Assembly: GCA_002715485.1 (NCBI GenBank)
Contig: PAZL01000040.1
Coordinates: forward strand, 82,507-146,506
Direction: 5' to 3'
Source of the DNA: Aequorivita sp.
GTDB taxonomy: Bacteria > Bacteroidota > Bacteroidia > Flavobacteriales > Flavobacteriaceae
Length of the DNA stretch: 64,000 bases
Within the stretch, counting starts at the first letter, position 1, and every line of letters starts with the position of its first letter. The notes beneath the pieces are model-generated. The model was not told the origin of the DNA. It was given only the letters and a program-made list of their open reading frames with translations, and searched no databases. Of the stretch, positions 9,262 through 18,455 are shown one piece after another. The translations under genes were made by a program, and so were the position numbers.

Positions 9262-9735
9262 ATGAGTTCAAAAACAGATATAAACAATCAGGCTATCGTA
9301 AAGAACGTATTTACAGGTTTTCTTGAGGAAAAAGGACACCGTAAAACACCGGAACGCTATGCCATACTTCAGGAAATTTATGACCACGATGACCATTTTG
9401 ATATTGAGTCACTGTACATAAATATGAAGAATAAAAATTACCGTGTAAGCCGCGCCACCCTTTACAATACTATTGAATTACTTTTGGAGTGCGGTTTGGT
9501 GCGCAAACACCAGTTTGGTCAAAACCAGGCGCATTACGAAAAATCATACTTTGATCGCAACCATGACCACGTTATTCTTTCAAACGGAGATGTGATTGAG
9601 TTTTGCGACCCGAGAATACACAGTATCAAAAAAACCATTGAAGAGGTTTTTAATATAGAAATAACCAACCATTCACTTTATTTCTACGGAAATAGAAAAA
9701 CATCCGCCAATACCGATAGCGGGAACAATCAATAA
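9262..9735 (+). CDS. Fur family transcriptional regulator lacking the CxxC zinc motif
   Basis: This 157-residue DNA-binding protein has the Fur winged helix ([20 protein letters not shown]; recognition helix [15 protein letters not shown]) and the dimer/metal domain ending in HSLYFYGN. Regulatory-site histidines (HDDHF, His101 and His103, HSLYF) are kept. In most family members the stretch after HxHxI reads CxxC and binds structural zinc; here those positions are Leu106 and Gly109 (ILSNGD), and there is no C-terminal Cys pair. Such loss is known in some Fur proteins. It could be Fur, PerR or Zur-like; sequence does not settle the metal. Six bases separate it from purA. Confidence 0.88.
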   Translation: MSSKTDINNQAIVKNVFTGFLEEKGHRKTPERYAILQEIYDHDDHFDIESLYINMKNKNYRVSRATLYNTIELLLECGLVRKHQFGQNQAHYEKSYFDRNHDHVILSNGDVIEFCDPRIHSIKKTIEEVFNIEITNHSLYFYGNRKTSANTDSGNNQ

Positions 9736-9741
9736 AAAATT

Positions 9742-11013
9742 ATGGCAGTAGACTTACTACTTGGATTGCAGTGGGGCGACGAAGGCAAAGGAAAAATTGT
9801 TGATGTCCTTACAAAAGACTATGATATAATCGCTCGTTTTCAAGGCGGGCCAAACGCAGGCCACACTTTGGAGTTCGACGGACACAAGCACGTGCTTCAC
9901 ACTATCCCGAGTGGAATTTTCCACGAAGGTACTATCAATTTGGTGGGCAACGGCGTTGTGATTGATCCCGTAATTTTTAAAAGAGAGCTGGACAACCTTG
10001 CAAAATTCAATTTAGATATCAAAAAGAGCCTCTTGATTTCGCGAAAGGCACACCTTATCTTACCAACTCACCGTTTGCTTGATGCTGCTTCGGAAGCTTC
10101 AAAAGGAAAAGCAAAAATTGGCTCAACGCTTAAGGGTATTGGTCCCACTTATATGGACAAGACAGGCCGAAACGGAATACGTGTGGGTGACCTGGAAATG
10201 GATAACTGGCAGGAGAAATACCGCGCTTTGGCAGATAAGCACGAAGCGATGATTGATTTTTACAATGTGGATGTACAGTACGATTTAGCAGACCTTGAAG
10301 CAGAATTCTTCAAAGCGGTTGAAGTATTAAAATCCCTTACTTTTATTGATAGTGAGGAGTATTTACACCAAGCGCAACAAAATGGTAAAACTATTCTGGC
10401 AGAAGGTGCACAGGGTTCTTTGCTGGATATAGATTTTGGAACATATCCGTTTGTAACCTCATCAAACACTACAGCTGCAGGAGCTTGTACCGGTTTAGGT
10501 GTTGCTCCCGGAAAAATCAAGGAAGTTTTCGGAATATTTAAAGCCTACACCACCCGAGTGGGCAGCGGCCCCTTCCCTACCGAGCTTTTTGACGAAGCTG
10601 GCGAGATCATGGGGCGTGTGGGCAATGAATTTGGCGCAACCACAGGGCGTCCGCGCCGTTGCGGCTGGTTGGACTTGGTAGCACTTCGCTATGCAGTTCA
10701 AGTGAATGGAGTTACCCAATTGATTATGATGAAAGGCGACGTTTTGAGCGGCTTTGATACCCTTAAAGTATGTACTGCCTATAATTATAAAGGAGAAACA
10801 ATTCAGCATTTTCCATATAATATTGAAGCCGAAAATGTAACTCCCGTTTATACAGAAATGAAAGGCTGGCAGGCAGATTTAACCAAAATGACTGAAGCTT
10901 CACAAATACCTCAAGCCTTGAACGATTATATCGATTTCTTGGAAAAGGAACTGGAAGTTCCAATTAAAATTGTTTCCGTAGGACCAGACAGAAAGCAAAC
11001 TATCCATCGGTAA
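9742..11013 (+). CDS. purA: adenylosuccinate synthetase
   Basis: PurA joins aspartate to IMP using GTP, the first committed step towards AMP. The N-terminus LLLGLQWGDEGKGK is the family's GTP/IMP loop, followed by GGPNAGHT. The signature region GIGPTYMDK and the GRPRRCGWLDLVALRYA block are both complete. The length of 423 is normal and the start is supported by the conserved N-terminus. It follows the fur-like gene by 6 bases and precedes the OstA-like gene by 30, so the three probably share a transcript. Confidence 0.97.
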   Translation: MAVDLLLGLQWGDEGKGKIVDVLTKDYDIIARFQGGPNAGHTLEFDGHKHVLHTIPSGIFHEGTINLVGNGVVIDPVIFKRELDNLAKFNLDIKKSLLISRKAHLILPTHRLLDAASEASKGKAKIGSTLKGIGPTYMDKTGRNGIRVGDLEMDNWQEKYRALADKHEAMIDFYNVDVQYDLADLEAEFFKAVEVLKSLTFIDSEEYLHQAQQNGKTILAEGAQGSLLDIDFGTYPFVTSSNTTAAGACTGLGVAPGKIKEVFGIFKAYTTRVGSGPFPTELFDEAGEIMGRVGNEFGATTGRPRRCGWLDLVALRYAVQVNGVTQLIMMKGDVLSGFDTLKVCTAYNYKGETIQHFPYNIEAENVTPVYTEMKGWQADLTKMTEASQIPQALNDYIDFLEKELEVPIKIVSVGPDRKQTIHR

Positions 11014-11043
11014 TCAAATTTTCTGTTGATATTTTCGTTGCTA

Positions 11044-12816
11044 ATGAAAAATAATTCTTTTTTGAAAATATCATCTTTCATAATTGTAGGTATCTTTTTT
11101 TTCTTCGCAATCCAGCTTTCCGCGCAAGAAAAACAAAAGGTGGATATACAGTCTGGATACCTTGAAATAAGGCCTGAATTTCCCGATGCCGCCATTTACA
11201 CAAAAGACGAAACCGGACAGGTGTATATTGTGCACGAAGGGGTGGAAATGTGGTGCGACCAGGCTTTTGTTTATCTGAAAAATAATTTTGTAAAAGCTTA
11301 CGGCGACGTGCGTATAACACAAGGCGACACCGTTTCAATGAATAGTAAATACGCTGAATACAACGGAAACACACAATTTGCCTTTGCCAGCGGCGATGTG
11401 GTTTTAACCGAACCAAAAACTACCCTACAGACCGACACCCTTTATTTCGACAGAATAAAACAACAGGCCTATTACCGAACAGGCGGAACGGTCCGCGATA
11501 CAGCAAGCGTTTTAACAAGCCGCACAGGCAGGTATTTTGCCGAAAGCAAAAAGTACCAGTTTCTTCAAAATGTAAAAATTGTAAACCCGAAATATACCGT
11601 TAATAGCAACCAACTCGATTTTTATTCAGAAACGGGAGATGCTTACCTCTATGGCCCTTCAACGATTGTAAGTGAAACCAGTACAGTATACTGCGAACGC
11701 GGTTATTACGATACACGTGGCGATACTGGGTATTTCGTAAAAAATTCAAAAGTAGATTATGAAAACAGAACACTTTATGGGGATAGTATCTATTTTGACC
11801 GAAATAAAAGCTTTGCCTCAGCCACAAACAATATTCGGGTGCTGGACACTATGAATAAAAGTGTTATCCGTGGGCATTATGCCGAAGTTTTCCGTGAAAA
11901 AGATTCTGTTTTTATAACAAAAAGAGCCGTAGCAATAACCGTTCGCGATGGTGATTCTATTTATGTACATGCAGATACTTTGCGGGTAACGGGCAAACCA
12001 GCTAATAGAATTGTAAAAGGCTTTTATCGTGCTAGGCTATTTAAACCAGGAAAAGTAGGCGACGATCCCACAAGCGGAAAGTGCGACAGTATTTATGTAA
12101 ATGAAAAAAGAGGGATTACAAAACTCTTGCGAAATCCTGTTTTATGGAGTGGTGAAAACCAAATGATTGGCGACACCATTCACATTCTCTCAGACACAAT
12201 TACAGATAAACTTGACACACTTAAAGTTTTCAACAATGCATTTTTGGTACAAAAAGACAGCTTAGGTTATAATCAAGTTAAGGGTGAACGGCTTATCGGG
12301 TTATTTACGAATAATGAACTGGACACCGTGAATATCAACAAAAATGCGCAGGTAATTTATTATTCCCGAGACGACAATGAAAAATTAGTTGGAATAAATA
12401 ATACGGTCTCCAGCTCCATTCAAATGTATTTGGAAGAGCAGCAGATTACCGGAATCCGGTTTATTAAAAAGGCTGATGGAAAAGTATATCCTCCCTCAAT
12501 GTTGCCTGAAAATGCGAGAATTCTCCCAGGGTTTCAATGGCGGGGCGATGAACGATTGTATTCAGTGGAAGATCTATTCAAAGGAAAACCCGCACCCGTG
12601 CTTCCTAAAATAACCGGAATTCCACTACCTAAGGATGAAGGAGAATTTTTTGAGGATATTCCCGAAGACGAAATTGAACTTCCCGAAGAGTCCAAGCTTT
12701 CTCCGAAAGATTTACAAAACCGGCCAGACGATCCCAAACCCGAAACTTTGGAAAGCGAGGCGAAACGGGATTCCATTCAACAAAAAGTGAACGATTCCAT
12801 TCAACAGGGAAACTAA
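11044..12816 (+). CDS. OstA-like protein (LptA/LptD N-terminal domain type)
   Basis: ATG 11044 is chosen over an in-frame TTG at 11026 because it places a clean signal peptide at the N-terminus (ending near LSAQ). The 590-residue protein then shows repeated short beta strands of the OstA/LptC jelly-roll type (YTKDETGQVY, VYLKNNFVKAYGDVRI, AEYNGNTQFAFASGDVVLTEP). This points to a periplasmic role in lipopolysaccharide transport. The last 75 residues are rich in Pro, Glu, Asp and Lys and probably unstructured. Its stop overlaps the next gene's start by one base (TAATG). Which step of LPS transport it serves is inferred from the fold only. Confidence 0.85.
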   Translation: MKNNSFLKISSFIIVGIFFFFAIQLSAQEKQKVDIQSGYLEIRPEFPDAAIYTKDETGQVYIVHEGVEMWCDQAFVYLKNNFVKAYGDVRITQGDTVSMNSKYAEYNGNTQFAFASGDVVLTEPKTTLQTDTLYFDRIKQQAYYRTGGTVRDTASVLTSRTGRYFAESKKYQFLQNVKIVNPKYTVNSNQLDFYSETGDAYLYGPSTIVSETSTVYCERGYYDTRGDTGYFVKNSKVDYENRTLYGDSIYFDRNKSFASATNNIRVLDTMNKSVIRGHYAEVFREKDSVFITKRAVAITVRDGDSIYVHADTLRVTGKPANRIVKGFYRARLFKPGKVGDDPTSGKCDSIYVNEKRGITKLLRNPVLWSGENQMIGDTIHILSDTITDKLDTLKVFNNAFLVQKDSLGYNQVKGERLIGLFTNNELDTVNINKNAQVIYYSRDDNEKLVGINNTVSSSIQMYLEEQQITGIRFIKKADGKVYPPSMLPENARILPGFQWRGDERLYSVEDLFKGKPAPVLPKITGIPLPKDEGEFFEDIPEDEIELPEESKLSPKDLQNRPDDPKPETLESEAKRDSIQQKVNDSIQQGN

Positions 12817-14006
12817 TGATAGAAGATTTTTTTAAATACCAAGCGCAAACAACTCCGCATCCGTTAGCGTTGGAAATATCGCATGCCAAAGGAAGTTATA
12901 TTTATGACACTTCTGGTAAAAAACACTTGGATTTTGTGGCGGGAGTTTCTGCATGCACCCTTGGGCATTGCCATCCGCGCGTGGTTTCCGCAATAAAAGA
13001 TCAGGTTGAGAAATATTTGCACGTAATGGTTTATGGCGAATATATTCAAGAAACTGCTGTGGAACTTGCAAAATTGCTTGCTGAACATCTTCCAAAAAAT
13101 TTAAACACAACCTATTTGGTGAACAGCGGCACGGAAGCCATTGAAGGCGCCTTAAAACTCGCCCGCCGCGCAAAAGGGAGAACACAAATTCTTTATGCAA
13201 ACCACGCATACCATGGCAACACCATGGGCTCCATGAGCGTGATGGGCTACGAGGAAAGAAAGAATGCTTTCAAACCTTTGATGCCGGATTGCTTTCCTGT
13301 GAATTTCAATAATGAAGCAGATCTTCAAAAAATAACTTCGGAAACCGCTGCAATTATTCTGGAAACAATTCAAGGTGGCGCAGGCTTTATTCAGCCCGTA
13401 AATGATTATTTAAAAAAAGTGCGTCAACGTTGTGATGAAACTGGAACGCTATTAATTTTAGACGAAATACAACCTGGTTTTGGAAGGACTGGTAAACTTT
13501 TCGCATTTGAACATTTCGGCATTGTACCAGATATTTTGGTAATGGGAAAAGGTATGGGCGGCGGAATGCCTATCGGGGCTTTTACTGCTTCCCACGAAGT
13601 TATGGCGCTGCTTCAGGACAACCCAAAGCTTGGACATATTACCACTTTTGGCGGAAATCCAGTGATTGCGGCTGCCGCTTTGGCAACATTACAGGAATTG
13701 ACGGAAACAGATCTTATTGAACAAACACTTCAGAAGGAAAAACTTTTCAGAAAATTACTAGAACATCCACTAATAAAGGAAGTACGCGGTCGGGGACTGA
13801 TGCTTGCCGCAATGGTGGAAACCCCAGAAATTGCTACCGAAGTAATCCTAGCCTGCAAAGAATTGGGACTGGTACTTTTTTGGCTGCTTTTTGAAGATCG
13901 GGCCATCCGTATTACGCCTCCGCTCACAATAAGCAATGACGAAATTGCAGAAGGATGCAAATTGATTCAAATGGCATTAAATCGAGTCAAATCAAGTCAA
14001 AACTAA
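12816..14006 (+). CDS. class III PLP-dependent aminotransferase (acetylornithine/ornithine type)
   Basis: This 396-residue fold-type I aminotransferase has the usual order of motifs: the N-terminal GKKHLDFVAGVSA block, VNSGTEAIEGALKLAR, the PLP-contacting LDEIQPGFGRTG, and the Schiff-base Lys245 in VMGKGMGGGMPIGAF. A TTFGGNPV substrate/PLP phosphate segment follows. It is closest in feel to acetylornithine or ornithine aminotransferases, but no arginine genes adjoin, so the amino donor is uncertain. Translation is probably coupled to the OstA-like gene by the TAATG overlap. Annotation as a generic aspartate aminotransferase family member is safest. Confidence 0.88.
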   Translation: MIEDFFKYQAQTTPHPLALEISHAKGSYIYDTSGKKHLDFVAGVSACTLGHCHPRVVSAIKDQVEKYLHVMVYGEYIQETAVELAKLLAEHLPKNLNTTYLVNSGTEAIEGALKLARRAKGRTQILYANHAYHGNTMGSMSVMGYEERKNAFKPLMPDCFPVNFNNEADLQKITSETAAIILETIQGGAGFIQPVNDYLKKVRQRCDETGTLLILDEIQPGFGRTGKLFAFEHFGIVPDILVMGKGMGGGMPIGAFTASHEVMALLQDNPKLGHITTFGGNPVIAAAALATLQELTETDLIEQTLQKEKLFRKLLEHPLIKEVRGRGLMLAAMVETPEIATEVILACKELGLVLFWLLFEDRAIRITPPLTISNDEIAEGCKLIQMALNRVKSSQN

Positions 14007-14093
14007 TCAATTTGCACCAACCCCTTTATTTATAGGGTTTTATGCATTATCTTTCTGTTGATAAGTTCGTTAACAATAAACACGGCATAACTA

Positions 14094-14122
14094 TTGAACT
14101 TGTCATTACATTATTATCTTTA
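14094..14122 (+). promoter_or_regulatory. promoter for the TPR gene
   Basis: TTG at 14094-14096 and TATCTTTA at 14115-14122 are separated by 18 bases, close to the Bacteroidota -33/-7 arrangement, and lie 28 bases before ATG 14151. The AACCC/GGGTT pairs just after the aminotransferase gene (about 14021-14039) are too weak to call a terminator. Confidence 0.45.
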
Positions 14123-14150
14123 AAATAGAAGAAACCGTTAAACCGTGCGT

Positions 14151-15551
14151 ATGCAATTAAGTTCAAACGAGCATAACAACTTCTCGCTGGAAAGATTCGA
14201 ATCTATGCTGAAAACCAACAGCGTTTTATTTTTCGACTCAGAGGAATTTGAAGAGATAGTGCACCACTACCTTGAAAACGGAAAGATTGCACTTGCCAAG
14301 AAAGCGACTAAGCTGGGACTGGAACAACATCCTTCCTCTACAAACCTGAAACTTTTCCAAATAGAAATGTACATTTTTGAAAACCAACTGGACATCGCCG
14401 ATGAACTTTTGGATGAACTGTACCAATTGGAACAAAGCAACGAGGAAATTTATATTCAAAAAGCAAATATTTTCTCTCGTCGCGATATGCACAAAGAGGC
14501 AATCTCACTTTTGGAAAAGGCATTAGAAATAACCGCCGATGAGGCCGATGTGCTTTCATTGCTGGGAATGGAGTATTTATTTCTTGAAGATTATGAAAAT
14601 GCCAAACATTACTTTATGAGATGTCTGGAAGAGGATGAAGAAGATTATTCCGCACTTTACAATATCATATACTGCTTTGAATATTTGGATGAATACGAAG
14701 CAGCAATTGATTATTTGAACGATTTTCTGAACAAAAACCCCTATTGCGAAGTTGCTTGGCACCAAGTGGGAAAACAGTATTATGAACTTAAAGATTACAA
14801 AAAGGCACTTGCTGCCTTTGACTTCGCAATAATAAGCGATGACCGCTTTATTGGCGCATATCTTGAAAAAGGAAAGGTACTGGAAAAACTAAAAAAATAC
14901 GAGGAAGCAATCGAAAGCTACTCCATAACCTTAGGGTTGGACGATCCAACTTCTTATGCATTATTGCGAATAGGAAAATGTTACGAAAAGCTTGGCAACG
15001 CCGAAATGGCAATCCAATTTTACACAAAGTGTGTGGAAGAGGATTCTTTACTCGACAAAGGTTGGATAGCTATCACAGATTTCTACACAAAAAGCAAGCA
15101 ATTTCAGAAAGCCCTTTATTATATAGAAAAAGCTATCAATATTGACAGCGAAAATGTGCTCTACTGGAAGCGTTACGCAAAAATAAATAATAAGCTAAAC
15201 CATTTTGAGGAAGCAGAGGTAGGTTTCCGAAAAGCTTTGGAATTGGGCAATTACGAAATTGAATCTTGGTTGACTCGCGGTGACATTCTAATCAATCTTG
15301 GTGAATTTGAGGCTGCAATAAACAACTTCAACCAAGCTTTGGAATTTTATCCTGAGCATGCTGAGATAGAGTACCGTCTTTCGGGCTTATATTTCACACA
15401 AAGCGAAAATGACAAAGGCACATTTCACCTTAAAAACGCACTAAAATCTGAACCTGAGTATTTGATGATAATTGAAGAACTTTTTCCACAGGTTTACCAA
15501 ATGGAAACTGTTAAGGAAATAATCAAGCAACTCAAAAATCCTTCGCTTTAA
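14151..15551 (+). CDS. tetratricopeptide repeat protein
   Basis: The product (466 residues from ATG 14151; an in-frame GTG at 14145 would add two) is built almost wholly of TPR helix pairs. About ten repeats are recognisable by their small-residue and Ala/Tyr positions, for example LLGMEYLFLEDYENAKHYF, VGKQYYELKDYKKALAAF and RIGKCYEKLGNAEMAIQFY. There is no signal peptide or membrane segment, so a cytoplasmic protein-binding scaffold is likely. No partner is indicated by sequence. It precedes the DUF368 pair by 35 bases but has its own candidate promoter. Confidence 0.88.
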   Translation: MQLSSNEHNNFSLERFESMLKTNSVLFFDSEEFEEIVHHYLENGKIALAKKATKLGLEQHPSSTNLKLFQIEMYIFENQLDIADELLDELYQLEQSNEEIYIQKANIFSRRDMHKEAISLLEKALEITADEADVLSLLGMEYLFLEDYENAKHYFMRCLEEDEEDYSALYNIIYCFEYLDEYEAAIDYLNDFLNKNPYCEVAWHQVGKQYYELKDYKKALAAFDFAIISDDRFIGAYLEKGKVLEKLKKYEEAIESYSITLGLDDPTSYALLRIGKCYEKLGNAEMAIQFYTKCVEEDSLLDKGWIAITDFYTKSKQFQKALYYIEKAINIDSENVLYWKRYAKINNKLNHFEEAEVGFRKALELGNYEIESWLTRGDILINLGEFEAAINNFNQALEFYPEHAEIEYRLSGLYFTQSENDKGTFHLKNALKSEPEYLMIIEELFPQVYQMETVKEIIKQLKNPSL

Positions 15552-15557
15552 TTTCTG

Positions 15558-15565
15558 TATTTTTG
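15558..15565 (+). promoter_or_regulatory. -7 promoter box for the first DUF368 gene
   Basis: TATTTTTG, a full TAnnTTTG match, lies 21 bases before the ATG in the 35-base gap after the TPR gene. No -33 TTTG was found at 18-19 bases, so it may be weak. Confidence 0.35.
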
Positions 15566-15586
15566 GGGTTTTAGCAAAATAGACCT

Positions 15587-16576
15587 ATGCCTCAAAGAAA
15601 TTTTCTTCAATATCTAACGGTAACTGCAAAAGGCCTCGCCATGGGCGCTGCCGATGTTGTGCCAGGTGTATCGGGCGGAACGATCGCCTTCATTTCTGGA
15701 ATTTATGAGGAATTGATAGAAACCATCCACAATTTGGATTTTGGCTTTTTCAAAATTTGGAAAAAGGAAGGTTTTTTTAAAGCTTGGAGACACTACAACC
15801 TTGGTTTTCTCTTAGCATTATTTTCAGGTATTTTCATTAGTATTATTTCATTGGCAAAATTGATTACTTGGCTTTTGGATGTGTATCCTATTATGGTCTG
15901 GTCATTCTTTTTCGGTTTGGTGATTGCTAGCATCGTGTATGTGGGGAAACAAATTACCAATTGGCGACTGGCAGTAATCGTAGCAATGATTATAGCTTCG
16001 GTGGCGTCCTATTTAATAACCATCGCAGACCCCGTAGGCTCTCCAGATAGCACGTGGTTTCTCTTCTTTGCTGGCTTTATTGCAATTATTGCAATGATTC
16101 TTCCTGGTATTTCGGGCGCATTTATTCTTTTGCTTCTTGGGGCATATACAACAGTAATTGGTATTGTAACACAATTGGGAGAAGGGATCACAACTTTAAA
16201 CAGCTCCCTAGTTCTGGGCGCCTTAGGTAAACTTTTAATTTTTGCCATTGGTGCTGTTATTGGTTTAAAGGTTTTTTCCAGAGCATTAAACTGGATGTTT
16301 AAACACCACAAAAATTTAATACTTGCTGTGCTTACAGGTTTTATGGTTGGCGCTCTAAATAAGATTTGGCCTTGGAAGGAAGTCTTGCAGTACAGAATGA
16401 ATCATGCCGGGGAACAAGTTCCTTTTATTGAAAGAAGCATACTCCCACAAAATTATGACGGCAATCCAGAGATTTTGTATGCAATCCTTTTTGCAATCAT
16501 TGGTTTTTTGACAATCTTTTTGTTGGAAAGAGTTGCAGTTAAGAAAGTAGCTATAGACGATGGCAAATCCAATTAA
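15587..16576 (+). CDS. DUF368 polytopic membrane protein (first of a tandem pair)
   Basis: The 329-residue protein has the DUF368 N-terminal signature KGLAMGAADVVPGVSGGTIAF, a related second half-signature MILPGISGAFILLLLG near residue 170-190, and about eight hydrophobic segments. The two similar motifs suggest an internal duplication. Some DUF368 proteins have been linked to undecaprenyl-phosphate translocation (PopT family). That link is from the literature, not from this sequence. A paralogue follows after 31 bases. Confidence 0.88.
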   Translation: MPQRNFLQYLTVTAKGLAMGAADVVPGVSGGTIAFISGIYEELIETIHNLDFGFFKIWKKEGFFKAWRHYNLGFLLALFSGIFISIISLAKLITWLLDVYPIMVWSFFFGLVIASIVYVGKQITNWRLAVIVAMIIASVASYLITIADPVGSPDSTWFLFFAGFIAIIAMILPGISGAFILLLLGAYTTVIGIVTQLGEGITTLNSSLVLGALGKLLIFAIGAVIGLKVFSRALNWMFKHHKNLILAVLTGFMVGALNKIWPWKEVLQYRMNHAGEQVPFIERSILPQNYDGNPEILYAILFAIIGFLTIFLLERVAVKKVAIDDGKSN

Positions 16577-16607
16577 TTTAATAACTCAGTAAAACAATTT
16601 CAAAAAA

Positions 16608-17630
16608 GTGTACGAAAATCGCTCCTTTTCCGATAAAACCTGGCTGGTCTTAAAAGGATTAGGGATGGGTGCTGCCAACAAGGTGCCTGGCGTTTCTGGG
16701 GGCGTTGTAGCCTTTGTTGCGGGTTTTTACGAAGAATTTATTTATTCCCTTCAAAAAGTAAACAGAAAAGCGTTCAAGCTTTTAATTAATGGGCGTTTCA
16801 AAAGTTTTTATCAATATACAAACGGGCAGTTTTTAAGCCTATTGATTCTGGGAATGGTCATTAGTTATTTCAGCGTTTCCAAGCTTTTGGATTATTTGAT
16901 TGAACATTACGAACTTTTTGTTTGGAGTGCTTTTTTCGGAATGATTATCGGTTCCATCTATTTTATTGCAAAAGATTTTGGAGATTGGAACCGTAAATAT
17001 GTTGGCTATTTGCTCTGCGGGGTTGCGGCAGGAGTGGCCATTAGTTTTTTGGAACCCGCTAAAGAAAATAGCAACTTGTTATTTGTATTTTTCTGCGGAA
17101 TTATAAGCGTATCGGGGATGACTTTGCCTGGACTTTCGGGCTCGTTCATACTAATGCTTTTGGGTAATTACGTTCTGCTTTTAGTAGATTCTGTAAACTC
17201 ACTTTTTGATACATTTGCTGATGTCTTTCAGGGAGATTTCAGTTGGATTTATGACGCAGAGCGTATAGAGCTTTTAAAGGTTCTAGCTGTTTTTTCGTTA
17301 GGCTCTTTGGTGGGCTTGGTCTCGCTGTCCCATCTTTTGGCATACGTTTTAAAAAGATTCAAAAAAGCAACCTATGCCGTGATAATTGGTTTTATTGCCG
17401 GTTCGCTGGGCGTGGTCTGGCCTTGGAAAGAAAAAAAATATGAATTGGATGCCCTGGGCCAAATTCAATTTGATGCCAACGGCAGAGAAATCATACGAGG
17501 TTACAATCGATTTTTTCCTTCCGAAATGAACTCTGAAACTATACTTGCAATTGTATTTATATTAATAGGAATCGGTATTGTGCTTAGCTTAGACTGGTAT
17601 GATAACCACAAAAAAAAGCACCGTGTCTAA
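16608..17630 (+). CDS. DUF368 polytopic membrane protein (second of a tandem pair)
   Basis: This 340-residue paralogue of the preceding gene has KGLGMGAANKVPGVSGGVVAF near residue 15 and MTLPGLSGSFILMLLGNYV in the second half, with about eight membrane segments. The start is a GTG; it gives 18 residues before the signature, similar to the first copy. Asn replaces Asp in the MGAA(D/N) motif, and Lys replaces the next Val. This and the low overall similarity suggest the copies have different duties. Its 3' end overlaps aroE. Confidence 0.85.
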   Translation: MYENRSFSDKTWLVLKGLGMGAANKVPGVSGGVVAFVAGFYEEFIYSLQKVNRKAFKLLINGRFKSFYQYTNGQFLSLLILGMVISYFSVSKLLDYLIEHYELFVWSAFFGMIIGSIYFIAKDFGDWNRKYVGYLLCGVAAGVAISFLEPAKENSNLLFVFFCGIISVSGMTLPGLSGSFILMLLGNYVLLLVDSVNSLFDTFADVFQGDFSWIYDAERIELLKVLAVFSLGSLVGLVSLSHLLAYVLKRFKKATYAVIIGFIAGSLGVVWPWKEKKYELDALGQIQFDANGREIIRGYNRFFPSEMNSETILAIVFILIGIGIVLSLDWYDNHKKKHRV

Positions 17631-18354
17631 ATTTGGGTTGATAGGTAAAGACATTGATTATTCCTTTTCAAAAAAATTCTTTTCAGAAAAATTTGAAAAA
17701 GAGAACCTACAGCATACTTATGAAAATTTTGACATTTCCTACATCAAAAAATTTCCGGATATAATTAACACCACACCTGATATAAAAGGGCTAAACGTTA
17801 CTATACCCTATAAAGAAAAAGTTATTCCATTTCTTGATAATTTAGACCTCGACGCCGAAAAGATCGGGGCGGTAAACACTATTAAAATTTCTGGGAACGG
17901 AAAACTTACTGGCTACAATACGGACCATTTGGGTTTTCAAAAATCGCTGGAAAAGTTTTTACCACTTCAAAAAAAAACGGCCCTAATCTTGGGCACGGGA
18001 GGAGCTTCCAAAGCAGTAGCATATGCCCTGCAAAACTTAAGCTTTGACTTTAAATTTGTAAGTCGAAAAAAAGGAACCCATACCTTAAACTATTCTTCTT
18101 TAGATAAATTAGCTATTGAAAATAACTTGCTAATAATAAATACAACACCTTTGGGCACCTATCCAAATATTGCTGATTGCCCACCCCTTCCCTATCAATT
18201 TCTTACGGAAAATCATTTGCTTTTTGACTTAATCTACAATCCCGCCGAGAGCGAATTCCTGAAACGCGGAAAATATCATGGAGCCCAAACCACTAATGGA
18301 CTAAAAATGTTGGTACTACAGGCCGAAGCGTCCTGGGCAATCTGGAATTCATAA
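17599..18354 (+). CDS. aroE: shikimate dehydrogenase (NADP+)
   Basis: AroE reduces 3-dehydroshikimate to shikimate in aromatic amino-acid synthesis. The substrate-binding SFS in DYSFSKKF, the catalytic lysine in NVTIPYKEK, GAVNTI, YNTDHLGF and the nucleotide loop LGTGGASKA are all present. At 251 residues it is slightly short but complete. Starting at ATG 17599 it overlaps the DUF368 gene by 32 bases. A GTG at 17623 would cut that to 8 bases and begin just before KFGLIG, where many homologues start, so the true start is open. The overlap implies co-transcription. Confidence 0.93.
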   Translation: MITTKKSTVSKFGLIGKDIDYSFSKKFFSEKFEKENLQHTYENFDISYIKKFPDIINTTPDIKGLNVTIPYKEKVIPFLDNLDLDAEKIGAVNTIKISGNGKLTGYNTDHLGFQKSLEKFLPLQKKTALILGTGGASKAVAYALQNLSFDFKFVSRKKGTHTLNYSSLDKLAIENNLLIINTTPLGTYPNIADCPPLPYQFLTENHLLFDLIYNPAESEFLKRGKYHGAQTTNGLKMLVLQAEASWAIWNS

Positions 18355-18390
18355 ATTTCATATAAAAAGGTTCAAAAAAGCGCTGTGTTC

Positions 18391-18420
18391 TTTGCCAATT
18401 GCACAGTTGTTAGTATCTTG
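18391..18420 (+). promoter_or_regulatory. -33/-7 promoter for the DUF349 gene
   Basis: TTTG at 18391-18394, a 19-base spacer and TATCTTG at 18414-18420 fit the Bacteroidota primary sigma consensus, with one T fewer in the -7 box. It lies 35 bases before ATG 18456. Confidence 0.55.
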
Positions 18421-18455
18421 ACCCTCTAAGAATATGAACCTAAACATTGAAACAA

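Noticed and set aside
14020-14042. Terminator after the aminotransferase gene
   Set aside because: Only five G-C/A-T pairs around an 11-base loop and a short T stretch; too weak.
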